Below are positions 52,172 to 60,770 of a DNA stretch of 64,000 bases, piece by piece. The notes under the pieces were generated by a model. The model saw only the letters and a list, made by a program, of their open reading frames with translations. It searched no databases and had not been told where the DNA came from. Source of the DNA: Bacillus thuringiensis (GTDB lineage Bacteria; Bacillota; Bacilli; Bacillales; Bacillaceae_G); contig NZ_CP155561.1 in assembly GCF_022095615.2 (NCBI RefSeq), positions 124,001 through 188,000 on the forward strand, read 5' to 3'. How positions within the stretch are numbered: position 1 is the first letter of the stretch; each line of letters begins with the position of its first letter. The translations under genes and the position numbers were made by a program.

Positions 52172-53325
52172 ACTTCTCCTCCATTTTTCTGAATTGGAAT
52201 AGTGGATTCAACTCGAAGTCCTTTTGGTTCATTTAGAAAAAAGGAACAATTACCTCCAACTGATTTACAGCGTTTTATCATGCCATTGAGTCCAAAGCCA
52301 TATTTTAATGGCTTATCCCCTGTATATATACCATTATCGTCAATTGTAAATTTTACTACTCCATTTATTTCTGTTACGTTTACAATGACAGAATCTGCAT
52401 AAGAATGTCGTAAGACGTTTGTTAAAGACTCTTGTAAGATTCGGTAAAGAATTGTACTTTCCTCTATCGTCCACTCTGTTATATTTCCATCTTGAATGAA
52501 CTCAATTTGTAATAAAGAATTTGCTTGAATCTGTGAAATCAATCCTTTTAATGAAGTAAGCCCGAGATCTTTTTCATCACTTGTCCATTCTCTAACAGCA
52601 ACTCGGATTTCTTCCATTCCTTTTCGTGCCACCTTTAAAAGTTCTTCAACATGATCTTGGGCAGCAACAGGATCTTTCCTTAACATAATCTTAAGAGCCT
52701 GTAATTGAATAATAAGTGAGGTCATTTGATGTCCAAGTCCATCATGAATCTCTCTTGCTATTTTTGTTCTTTCCGTAAAAGCTGCATATCGCATAGAAAA
52801 TACCGTTGTTTCTTGTAGTTCAGCATGTGCTTCGTCTAATTCTATTAGTTGTTTTTGATTTTTTTGATATGCGTCTCTTAGCTTGGATGTACTTCGGATT
52901 GAGACATAGAGTCCAATAATAATTAATGTTTCTTGATAAGGGAATTCATTCGTATATGCAAATACAATAATATCCATCCCCGTTATAGCAGCTAAAATTG
53001 TCGTTACTCGTGTCCACTTGGGTTCTGCAGCGGCAAGAAAAACTAAGAGTGGCCATAACGCATAATTTGGAAAATTCGGATGAGAAAAATATAATACACA
53101 TGATATGCTTATTAATATACTCGTAAACAAAGTGTACTTCCTTGCATTCCACCAAGATTTTGGTGAATACAACATCCATAGATAAACTGTTACAAAAACG
53201 CTACAAACCCATATTGCAAAGGTACCATGAGGCGCGAAACCTTTATAAAAAAATACGCATATTAAGATGCTTCCTATCGCATTTCCTGCATGACTATCCA
53301 TCATTTTTAAAAATATTTTTTCCAT
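52168..53325 (-). CDS. Sensor histidine kinase (HisKA_3 type)
   Basis: The 385-residue protein has about four to five N-terminal membrane helices (to about 140), a short coiled linker, the phospho-acceptor helix REIHDGLGHQMTSLI, and an ATPase domain (LYRILQESLTNVLRHSYA, IDDNG, GFGLNGM). This is the DesK/LiaS-like class with few extracellular residues, so it probably senses the membrane. GGGAGGG precedes the ATG at 53325. It pairs with the regulator encoded downstream. Confidence 0.95.
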   Translation of the reverse strand: MEKIFLKMMDSHAGNAIGSILICVFFYKGFAPHGTFAIWVCSVFVTVYLWMLYSPKSWWNARKYTLFTSILISISCVLYFSHPNFPNYALWPLLVFLAAAEPKWTRVTTILAAITGMDIIVFAYTNEFPYQETLIIIGLYVSIRSTSKLRDAYQKNQKQLIELDEAHAELQETTVFSMRYAAFTERTKIAREIHDGLGHQMTSLIIQLQALKIMLRKDPVAAQDHVEELLKVARKGMEEIRVAVREWTSDEKDLGLTSLKGLISQIQANSLLQIEFIQDGNITEWTIEESTILYRILQESLTNVLRHSYADSVIVNVTEINGVVKFTIDDNGIYTGDKPLKYGFGLNGMIKRCKSVGGNCSFFLNEPKGLRVESTIPIQKNGGEV

Positions 53326-53492
53326 GTACTTATTCCCTCCCAACCTTACTGTTTAGTTTCTATATTTTTTGGCTATAGATGAATATCCATTCCTTGATTT
53401 AAAGGCTGGAAATTTACAACTCCCAATTATAATCGTTCATAGTTGAGCTAAATTCCTTTAATGCATATCATCTAGAATCTGAAATTAAAAGA

Positions 53493-53539
53493 ATAATGAA
53501 GTAGGTATTATAGTGTGTTTGTTTTACCTACTTCATTAT
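53493..53539. terminator. Hairpin terminator between the CcdC-like gene and the kinase gene
   Basis: ATAATGAAGTAGGTA pairs perfectly with TACCTACTTCATTAT around a 17-base loop, ending 19 bases past the minus-strand stop at 53559. Confidence 0.7.
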
Positions 53540-53558
53540 ACAAAAGAAGTTGTTTTTC

Positions 53559-54077
53559 TTAACCTATTTCTTTAATTTGTTTTTGATTTTTTCTATATCT
53601 TTGTATCCTAATCACAATTCCAATAGTACGAATAACTACCATCGCAATTGTAAAAAATACAAAAGCAGGAGCTATAACATTAAAATCCAATTGATTCGAT
53701 ACCATGAAATCTACAAATTGTTTTGGATACCAGTCTGTCGCTACATAAGCTAATACGACACGCCATCCAAGTCCAATAATCCATAAACATAAATAAGGAA
53801 TACCAGCAGTTACGTACGCCTTATTGTCAGAACCATATTCTACTTTCACTGTAAAAAGCATTAGCCTTCCCATGATCATGCCGACCATTGTCATGATTAT
53901 GAGTGCGGTCATATTTGAACCTGAGGTAGGTATTTCCTCGAGGAATAAATAAACACTTATACCACAAAGAATAAATGGCAATACAGCCTTTGTGGTTGTA
54001 AATACTTTTCTTCCGATTTGTGTTAATAATACAATTGTTAAAAATGCACCAATCATTATCCAAGCTTGAGTATTCAA
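53559..54077 (-). CDS. Multi-pass membrane protein, CcdC-like
   Basis: The 172-residue protein has about five hydrophobic segments, including one at the N-terminus (AWIMIGAFLTIVLLTQIG), MTMVGMIMGRLM, and a charged helix between, reminiscent of CcdC/DUF1453 proteins. Homology is not certain. It is encoded just upstream of the two-component system on the same strand but separated by a terminator, so it may be its partner or target. AGGTTTTAATTTG lies upstream of the ATG, a fair SD. Confidence 0.6.
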   Translation of the reverse strand: MNTQAWIMIGAFLTIVLLTQIGRKVFTTTKAVLPFILCGISVYLFLEEIPTSGSNMTALIIMTMVGMIMGRLMLFTVKVEYGSDNKAYVTAGIPYLCLWIIGLGWRVVLAYVATDWYPKQFVDFMVSNQLDFNVIAPAFVFFTIAMVVIRTIGIVIRIQRYRKNQKQIKEIG

Positions 54078-54266
54078 ATTAAAACCTCCATAAAATATAA
54101 AATATTGTTTATTTGCTTACTTACTTACTTACTGGAGGATTGTAACATCCCTAATATTCTAGAACATCTATCTAAAAGATGATTTTTTTGAATACCCTCT
54201 ATCTATAGATAGAGTTTTTTATGATTCTTTTGTGAAAAAGCCACTTGAATATATATAACTGGATAT

Positions 54267-54652
54267 ATGGGACGCATTGAAAAAACACTGTTTATCCTAG
54301 ACTATATTTCTAGCGAAACTTTACGCCGGCGGATTCAAAGGGGGTTGAATAAAGGAGAAGCTATGAATGCATTAGCACGCGCATTTTTTTCAGGAAACAC
54401 GGTGAACTTCGAGAACGGTCACTACAAGACCAATTACAGCGCACCAGTGCATTAAATCTAATTATCAATACAATCAGTATCTGGAATGCTGTGTATCTAC
54501 CTCAAGCTATTGAACATATGAAGAAGGTTGGAAAACATCGAGAAGAGTTGCTTCCTCATATCTCACCTCTTGGTTGGGAGCATATTAATTTTCTAGGTGA
54601 GTACAACTTTACTTTCAGCAATTATCATTCGTTCCGGCCTTTAAGAACATAA
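54267..54652 (+). pseudogene. C-terminal relic of a Tn3-family transposase
   Basis: The sequence [38 protein letters not shown], then after a frame shift near 54392, [35 protein letters not shown] and ISPLGWEHINFLGEYNF match the well-conserved end of Tn3/Tn4430-type TnpA. Only about 130 codons remain and the 5' part is missing. It marks past Tn3-type activity close to the 42-bp inverted repeats further right. Confidence 0.9.
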
Positions 54653-54695
54653 AAAGACCTTGATTTCCTGCTTAGCGTAAGGAAATCAGGGTCTT
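54653..54695. terminator. Hairpin after the TnpA relic
   Basis: AAAGACCTTGATTTCCT pairs with AGGAAATCAGGGTCTT around GCTTAGCGTA, starting at the TnpA stop codon. Confidence 0.75.
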
Positions 54696-54893
54696 ATCTC
54701 TTTAAGTTTCTCTAAAAGTACCGAAAACGACCGTTTATGGTACTTTACTTATTTCTATCCAGATAGAGAAAAATACTATTCAAATTAAGTTTCAAAACTC
54801 ATTACCAAAACAGAAGTTCCTAACATATTAGTCATGTACAATATGTTAGGAGCTTGATATTTTAAGTGTTTTTTGGATTTATGTCTTGATAAA

Positions 54894-55004
54894 TCATTTA
54901 GTGGTAGTTGTGATAACTGTGACAATACTGCGTTTAAGAGTTCCGTTAAAGATTTCATCTTCCTAAGAGAATGTCGTCAATGTGGTATGAAGAAAATTAT
55001 TTAG
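54894..55004 (+). pseudogene. Fragment encoding a zinc-ribbon-like segment
   Basis: A frame without a start codon reads CGSCDNCDNTAFKSSVKDF and then ECRQCGMKKII before TAG, two CxxC pairs 20 residues apart. The three codons before it include stops, so it is the end of a lost gene. A terminator follows at once. Confidence 0.4.
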
Positions 55005-55023
55005 CCCTGTTAGGGCTTTTTTT
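55003..55023 (+). terminator. Terminator
   Basis: AGCCCT pairs with AGGGCT around GTT and is followed by six to seven T. The gene-free stretch 55024-55261 beyond it shows nothing recognisable. Confidence 0.8.
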
Positions 55024-55261
55024 ATTGGCTATTATCTTCAAAAATGCCTTTTACTAAATAATATTATTATCTAATACATAAGTATTAAGGTTTGTTAAAA
55101 TACATATTTTAATAAAGAAAAGACACCTAAGGTACCTTCCTCTGACTTGAACCACTTTAATTTTAATAACATCATTTTACAATCACATATATATCTTTAA
55201 TCTTTCATATGATATTTTATCATTTTTTTCAGTTAAATGCATGAAACTGGTGAAAAATAGG

Positions 55262-56407
55262 TTACTTTTTGTAAATTCCTTTTCTCCATATCCATTCAAT
55301 GGGACCATAGCGGAAATATTTACTCCAAATTTTGCTGAACATAATTTGCACAAAGACAATTAAAATCCCGAAGATACATAGTTGCCAGTAATATGCCTGT
55401 GAGACATCTTTAAAGTACAACGAAAGAATGACAAGAGTTAGTATACTTTGGCTAATGTAATTCGTTAAAGCATACTTGCCTACGTTCATAAAGGGTTGCA
55501 GCCGCTCTATATATTTTTTATTCTCACAAACCCTAAGTAGAGTACAAATATAGAATATAGCTAGCGTTTTCCCTCCAAATAGAATCCATAGTTTAATATC
55601 CTGAGAGTAATAGACATCCGTTTTTATAAAATAGTAGATAATAGGACAAGAGGGAAGACATGAAATGCATAACGAACTCCACTGGATAAATCTAATTTCC
55701 TTTATTAATTCCGGTACCCTTTTAAAAATATCTTTTTTACCAGCCCATAAACCGATTAAAAATATGCCTATATATTCCGGAATTCCTATTAGTAACTGTT
55801 GGAATTCCTCGGTCATTAAAAAGAACAGACGAGCTTTTACTTGATGTGAATAATGTGTAAATAGATTTACAGTGTGATTGGTAGTGTGACCAGTAAACAT
55901 ATATTGATAGTAACTTGGTACTGCAGAAATAGAAGAACCTGCTTGTAAAAATAAAATAGTATGTAGTGTATAGCTAACAAGTAGAGAGAAGCAGCCGACT
56001 ATAAAAATAAGCTTTGTAGATCGCTTATAAAAGAACAATAGGATAAAACCAGCTAAAGCATATGCGTGTAGAATATCTCCATACCATAGAAAGATAAAGT
56101 GGAGTAAGCCAAAGAGTAGCAAAATACACAATCTACGGCTAAACAGCTTATACATTGAATATCCTTTTGCTTCCGCGTTTTTTATAAAGATATAAAATCC
56201 TACCCCAAATAAGAATGCAAAAATAGTATAGAACTTTGCTTGTATAAACAAATCTATAAAAAAACGAATACCTTTATCTGTACCGGAATAACCGGCCTGG
56301 TTAAAGGGATCTAGTCCCGTCATAGTAGGTAGATTAGCAAATAGGATACATAGTATGGCTATACCTCTTATTGCGTCTAAAGAATAAATACGGACGTTTT
56401 GTTGCAT
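55262..56407 (-). CDS. DUF418/YeiB-like polytopic membrane protein
   Basis: The 381-residue protein begins RIYSLDAIRGIAILCILFANL, the signature of DUF418/acyltransferase-3-like membrane proteins. It has about ten helices and the C-terminal block NVGKYALTNYISQSIL typical of DUF418. The substrate is unknown. AAAGGAGAA precedes the ATG. It is 39 bases downstream of the thioredoxin-like gene and probably co-transcribed from the promoter near 57030. Confidence 0.85.
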   Translation of the reverse strand: MQQNVRIYSLDAIRGIAILCILFANLPTMTGLDPFNQAGYSGTDKGIRFFIDLFIQAKFYTIFAFLFGVGFYIFIKNAEAKGYSMYKLFSRRLCILLLFGLLHFIFLWYGDILHAYALAGFILLFFYKRSTKLIFIVGCFSLLVSYTLHTILFLQAGSSISAVPSYYQYMFTGHTTNHTVNLFTHYSHQVKARLFFLMTEEFQQLLIGIPEYIGIFLIGLWAGKKDIFKRVPELIKEIRFIQWSSLCISCLPSCPIIYYFIKTDVYYSQDIKLWILFGGKTLAIFYICTLLRVCENKKYIERLQPFMNVGKYALTNYISQSILTLVILSLYFKDVSQAYYWQLCIFGILIVFVQIMFSKIWSKYFRYGPIEWIWRKGIYKK

Positions 56408-56446
56408 GTAAATTCTCCTTTCTTACAAAGAAAAACGAGCACTATA

Positions 56447-56929
56447 TTAACTAGCGCTCGAATTACGTCTCGCAAAGAATCCGTCATATGTAGCAGCTGA
56501 TACTGCACCTTCTAGTCGTTCAATTTTTTCCCCTCTGTTATAAGCTACAACAACTGGAGTACCAGGAATGTCGAACTCTTGAAAGGCACTTTGATTTTCT
56601 GGCATAGAGATATCAATACGATAGATGGTTCTATCATGCTTTTTTGACATACTATTGATATCTGGTGCTGCCTTTTTACAATAATGACAAGTTGGTTGAT
56701 AGTAATACGCAATAAACTCTTCATGGGATTGTATTTTTTGCTTTAATTCTTCTTTTGAAATATCTTTAATATTTTCGGGTGATCCTTTTGTTTCTGCAGT
56801 TGACACAATTGTTTTGTTTGGTGTAATAGTCTCTGGATTAACAGATTCATTTTTAGTTAAAGTAAAGATCGTGATACTAATAACACATAAAGTTGTTATA
56901 ACTGCTCCGATTTTGTAGATTTTTTTCAT
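56447..56929 (-). CDS. Membrane-anchored thioredoxin-like protein
   Basis: The 160-residue protein has an N-terminal membrane segment (IGAVITTLCVISITIFTL) and an outside thioredoxin domain with YYQPTCHYCKKAAPDI (C81-H-Y-C84), cis-Pro region IPGTPVVVAYNRG, and length close to the family. It likely reduces or isomerises disulfides of exported proteins. AAAGGAGGAA precedes the ATG. The leader carries a terminator-type hairpin of the shared GGACAAACC type. Confidence 0.9.
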   Translation of the reverse strand: MKKIYKIGAVITTLCVISITIFTLTKNESVNPETITPNKTIVSTAETKGSPENIKDISKEELKQKIQSHEEFIAYYYQPTCHYCKKAAPDINSMSKKHDRTIYRIDISMPENQSAFQEFDIPGTPVVVAYNRGEKIERLEGAVSAATYDGFFARRNSSAS

Positions 56930-56949
56930 AGTAAATTCCTCCTTTAAAT

Positions 56950-57003
56950 AAAAAAAAGGACAAACCTCGCCCGAGTTAACTGGGCGTAAGGTTTGTCCTT
57001 CAC
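56950..57003 (-). promoter_or_regulatory. Leader attenuator of the thioredoxin-DUF418 operon
   Basis: On the minus strand AAGGACAAACCT pairs with AGGTTTGTCCTT, with inner GCCC/GGGC, followed by TTTTTT and the SD 12 bases later. A TATACT box lies upstream (around 57023). Same design and core sequence as the hairpins at 13037 and 16401, although this operon lies in the accessory part. Confidence 0.7.
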
Positions 57004-57257
57004 GCTACGTACAATAGAGTATAAACAATAGTAACAAATTTTCTAAATATAGTATAACATATAATTATTATAGAATGCTATACGAATTTTTGGCAATAAA
57101 ACAAATAGTAAAAATCAGTATTAATCAAAATTTCACGTACCGTAGGAGTTATAAAAACGCAAAAAATAGTCCACAAGGGATTCTATGCTTTGTTATCACT
57201 GTTACTACATAATAGATAGGCAATCTTTCCGTTAGTTCTTCATGATCTCCCATACTA

Positions 57258-57299
57258 GGGGTACGGCAACGATTCTTTCTTTTTGGAGCCACTCACAAA
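57258..57299 (+). repeat. Left 42-bp terminal inverted repeat of the Vip3-like unit
   Basis: Starts GGGGTACGGCAACGATTC and contains TTGGAGCCACT. It matches the complement of 62079-62120 at 38 of 42 positions. The GGGG start and length of about 40 bp are typical of Tn3-family ends. It is preceded by CATACTA. Confidence 0.85.
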
Positions 57300-57303
57300 C
57301 GTA

Positions 57304-57346
57304 AAGCAAGAGAGAAGGTTATATGAATTGTCCTCCTCTCTTGCTT
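57304..57346 (+). terminator. Hairpin inside the left end of the unit
   Basis: AAGCAAGAGAG pairs with CTCTCTTGCTT across a 21-base loop that also holds AGG/CCT. There is no T-run; it may shield the toxin gene from outside transcription. Confidence 0.5.
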
Positions 57347-57468
57347 AGATTAACCAGTTACTTCAATTGAAATAGGTGATACAAGTATATCAAATTCAGT
57401 TAATTGTTGATAAAAAAAATAAGGGAGTTACAAAAAAATTTATCTTTGTGTAGGCTAAATATTAGGGA

Positions 57469-57498
57469 TTTACAAATTGCTACAGTTTTCCGTATAAT
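57469..57498 (+). promoter_or_regulatory. Promoter of the Vip3-like gene
   Basis: TTTACA (57469) and TATAAT (57493) are 18 bases apart, 31 bases before the start codon; GAGAGGATG is the SD. Confidence 0.65.
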
Positions 57499-57528
57499 TC
57501 CTAATCTATATTGAGAGGATGATTTAGT

Positions 57529-60360
57529 ATGGTTACTACAAAAATGATACCTAGACTAAAAGCTCTTCCAGACTTTATTGATGATTTTAATGGTGTATAC
57601 GGGTTTATGAATAACATTTCTGATCTGATAGGCACAATTTTTGGAATTAATACTGGTGATTCATCTCTTGATGCTGTATTAGAGAATCAAGAGTTATTAC
57701 AACAAATGATGGGTCAAATGAATACTATACAGAGCACATTGGATGACATTATGGAAAATCAAAGTATCTCCGAAGACGTACTACTACAGCTTCGAAGTTT
57801 AGCGGGTGAGCAATTGGAGCTCTCAAAGTCCATTAATACAGAACTTGTAAAAATTGAAGGTATTCTAAATACGTATTTACCTGCAATTAGCTCTATGGTA
57901 AATAAAGTATATAGTCAAACATCTATGATTAACCAAAAAGTAGATAAACTATTACAATTGATGGCATTTGCTTTGCAAGAACTTGATTACCTAAAAGATA
58001 ATGTGGTACTGAATTCGAGTATTATAGAAATCACACCCCATGTTCAAAAGTTAGTTTATGTGAATAGCAAGTTTCTTGCTCTATCAAGAAATTATATGCA
58101 AGGAAAAGGAATGAGTATTGATAGAATGCAAGAACTTATTCAATGGGCAAAATCAATTGTTGATACAGATATGAATAGCTTTGAATTTTCAGTGGATACA
58201 TTACACAGTGTTATAATGGGGGACAATCTATATAAAAAATCCGCGTTAGCAACCTTTGCCGATGTTTTATTGGATGATACTAGTCAATATGGAGATTTCG
58301 GTACACCAGTAGCAAAATTTTATACATTTTACTCATCGTTAGCAACGTTACAAATAAATGCTTATCTTTGTTTAACTTTTGCAAGAAAGGTTTTAGGGCT
58401 TACTCAAATTGAATATCAAATCACGATGCAAGAGCGCATTAGAAACCAAAATCAATTGTTTATAAACTTAATTGAAGATAAGAATGTTTCCTCCTATCTT
58501 GAAGTCAAAGGAATTGCTGATCAGCTACCGGTTGCAAAAGAGATAAAATCTTTTGACCTACAAGCTAAAGGTGGATATGCGTTTATCGGCTTAGAATTTA
58601 TTTTAGATGGTGACGAATATAAAGCAAAAGCCTATCAAGCTAAGGTGGATAAGAACTTTTCAGTACATGCGGAAACAGTAGAAGAAATCATTAGCGATAA
58701 TTTAATGGAAGTGTTCACATATTACTATTTGGACCCAGGAATGAAGTATGTTAAATTTCCTTTATCAGGAAAATTGACTGGTGCAACTAATACTTTAATT
58801 ACTCGGATTGGCTTTGGTTGTAAAAATAATCAAAGCCAAGATCCTAAGGTATATGCCTATATAGATGCTGATTTTTCTCCGTATAATCCATACACTGGAG
58901 AGATAATGAAAGAGGGCACACAAACAATTTCATTAGATGGAAGCGAGGATACGGTTAACGCTTATGGGATATGGCCTATGGGTTTATTGGGTGATCTTTA
59001 CATGGCACCTTTAAAATCTTTATTTTTAAGTGTGGATGCTGATAATGCTTCGTATGTTGATGCCACTGACGCAGTACTTAATTTTGGTGGTGAATCTTAT
59101 CTTCCTACAATCTTATCTAAAGAATATGATGCTAACTTTATCATGTATTCTCACATCAAGAACACTGATCAAATGGATATGAATATGCTTATGAATGGAG
59201 ATTTCGAAAAAGGGGTGGACAATTGGTCACTTATAGAACCTATGGATCTTGCAGAAGGAGAAGGTGTGAATGGTTCAAATGCTTTAAAAGGTCATCTAGG
59301 TGCAAGTAATGGTAAAGCTGCACAATCCGTCTACTTAGAACCAAATACAACATATAAACTAAAAGCATATGGGAAAGTAGATGCTGATGGCTCAAAAGGG
59401 GAAATTGGAATACAAGATATATACGGCCCCTTTTGGAAATATCAGGAGTTCTCATCATTACAATACACTCCAGTTGAATTAGAATTTAAAACAAGCGATG
59501 ACACTTTAAATCTATGTATATATTATCAAAGTCGTAATGGTACTAGTTGGATAGATAACTTTGAATTGTTTGATCTCACATTAGAAAAAGGAAATCTAAT
59601 AGCGAATCCGAGTTTTATATTCGGAGGGATTTCGCATTGGATAGCCGATGAGGGAGTAACTGTTGTAGAAGGGAAAGGGATGTTTAATTCGAATGCAGCA
59701 CAAATTAAGGGAAAAGATCGAATTAGTCAGCAAGTATCAATGAAACCGAACACTCACTACCAATTGGAAGCATATGTGAAAGTAGACAATGCCAATACTA
59801 CTGCGCAAATTGGATATGGACAAAACTATGTAACATGTAATTCAACTTCTTTCACACCAATCACTGTAAAATTTAGCACTGGTGATAGCCCTCTTAATAC
59901 AGAAGATTCTGTGTACTGTGCAAATACTAGTAATCAGGGTACGGTTTGGGCAGATAACTTTGTATTACATGAGGCTCCTAATTTAATTGTAAATGGTGAT
60001 TTTAAACAGTTAAATCCTGTTGCATCTTGGACACTCTCTCCCTCTGAAAATGGTGACATTTCAATAGTACCTAAAGGGATTGGTATATTAAATAAAGGTC
60101 AAATTAGTCAAAAAGTAAAATTAAAGTCGAATACAAAATATACATTGACAGCATATATAGCAGTATATGGTGGTGTTGCAAAGCTTGGATATGGAGATAC
60201 TAATAAAACATGTACTTCAAAGGATTTTACACAAGTGAGTGTCGATTTTGTCACTAGTTCTAATCCTAATAACGATAGCGTATATTTGTCTAATGAAAAT
60301 GACGGTAATTGTTCTGTTATTGGGAACAAATTTGAGTTATACGAATCGGATCAAATTTAA
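57529..60360 (+). CDS. Divergent Vip3-like insecticidal protein with three carbohydrate-binding modules
   Basis: The 943-residue protein follows Vip3A through its length. The N-terminus has LKALPDFIDDFNGVYGF. A helical domain holds NTYLPAISSMVNKVYSQ and IEITPHVQKLVYVNSKF. A possible protease-processing linker RNYMQGKG lies at 187-194. SFEFSVDTLHSVIMGDNLYK, ALIGFE-like AFIGLEFILDGDE, and EIMKEGTQTISLDGSEDT follow. After residue 555 come three CBM-like modules (about 555-685, 688-815, 817-943), each with a N-G-D/P-S-F start and a W-x-D-N-F or equivalent end. Vip3A has two modules in 789 residues. No signal peptide, as in Vip3. It lies within the 42-bp inverted repeats. Confidence 0.85.
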   Translation: MVTTKMIPRLKALPDFIDDFNGVYGFMNNISDLIGTIFGINTGDSSLDAVLENQELLQQMMGQMNTIQSTLDDIMENQSISEDVLLQLRSLAGEQLELSKSINTELVKIEGILNTYLPAISSMVNKVYSQTSMINQKVDKLLQLMAFALQELDYLKDNVVLNSSIIEITPHVQKLVYVNSKFLALSRNYMQGKGMSIDRMQELIQWAKSIVDTDMNSFEFSVDTLHSVIMGDNLYKKSALATFADVLLDDTSQYGDFGTPVAKFYTFYSSLATLQINAYLCLTFARKVLGLTQIEYQITMQERIRNQNQLFINLIEDKNVSSYLEVKGIADQLPVAKEIKSFDLQAKGGYAFIGLEFILDGDEYKAKAYQAKVDKNFSVHAETVEEIISDNLMEVFTYYYLDPGMKYVKFPLSGKLTGATNTLITRIGFGCKNNQSQDPKVYAYIDADFSPYNPYTGEIMKEGTQTISLDGSEDTVNAYGIWPMGLLGDLYMAPLKSLFLSVDADNASYVDATDAVLNFGGESYLPTILSKEYDANFIMYSHIKNTDQMDMNMLMNGDFEKGVDNWSLIEPMDLAEGEGVNGSNALKGHLGASNGKAAQSVYLEPNTTYKLKAYGKVDADGSKGEIGIQDIYGPFWKYQEFSSLQYTPVELEFKTSDDTLNLCIYYQSRNGTSWIDNFELFDLTLEKGNLIANPSFIFGGISHWIADEGVTVVEGKGMFNSNAAQIKGKDRISQQVSMKPNTHYQLEAYVKVDNANTTAQIGYGQNYVTCNSTSFTPITVKFSTGDSPLNTEDSVYCANTSNQGTVWADNFVLHEAPNLIVNGDFKQLNPVASWTLSPSENGDISIVPKGIGILNKGQISQKVKLKSNTKYTLTAYIAVYGGVAKLGYGDTNKTCTSKDFTQVSVDFVTSSNPNNDSVYLSNENDGNCSVIGNKFELYESDQI

Positions 60361-60425
60361 GATACATTTTCAAACAAAATTCCGTTGGCACGAATTAATA
60401 TGTTTATTGTTATTTAACTAAAAAT

Positions 60426-60472
60426 AAAAGAAAGTCAGGTATTCGCGCATTATAATACCTGACTTTCTTTTA
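60426..60472 (+). terminator. Terminator of the Vip3-like gene
   Basis: AAAAGAAAGTCAGGTATT pairs with AATACCTGACTTTCTTTT around a 10-base loop. Confidence 0.92.
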
Positions 60473-60613
60473 TAAAATAGTACGATTTTGGATTTATTTA
60501 CTCAAATTTAGTGTTGATTTTGTGCATTAGTTTTTTCTCAATAACTAATATGAATAATTTTGGTAAAATATAGAGAGAGCAACCGCTCAACAGTAAAATG
60601 GTGATTCAAGTTA

Positions 60614-60645
60614 GCAAAAAAGTACTCATATGAGTACTTTTTTGC
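60614..60645. repeat. Perfect 32-bp palindrome
   Basis: GCAAAAAAGTACTCAT is followed directly by its exact complement, with no loop bases. It can act as a terminator in both directions (T6) or as a protein-binding palindrome 126 bases before the redoxin-like gene. Confidence 0.75.
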
Positions 60646-60770
60646 TTCATTTATGGTGATATAAAGGGTCACGTAATATACGTATTATTATTCCTGAGTG
60701 CTGAAAATGTTTAAAAGAGATTGTTTTACAATTTATAGAACGGTAAATGAAAATAATGGGGGAATATATA

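Noticed and set aside
53142..53378. Plus-strand frame opposite the sensor kinase start
   Set aside because: Antisense to the kinase membrane region; no SD and no support.
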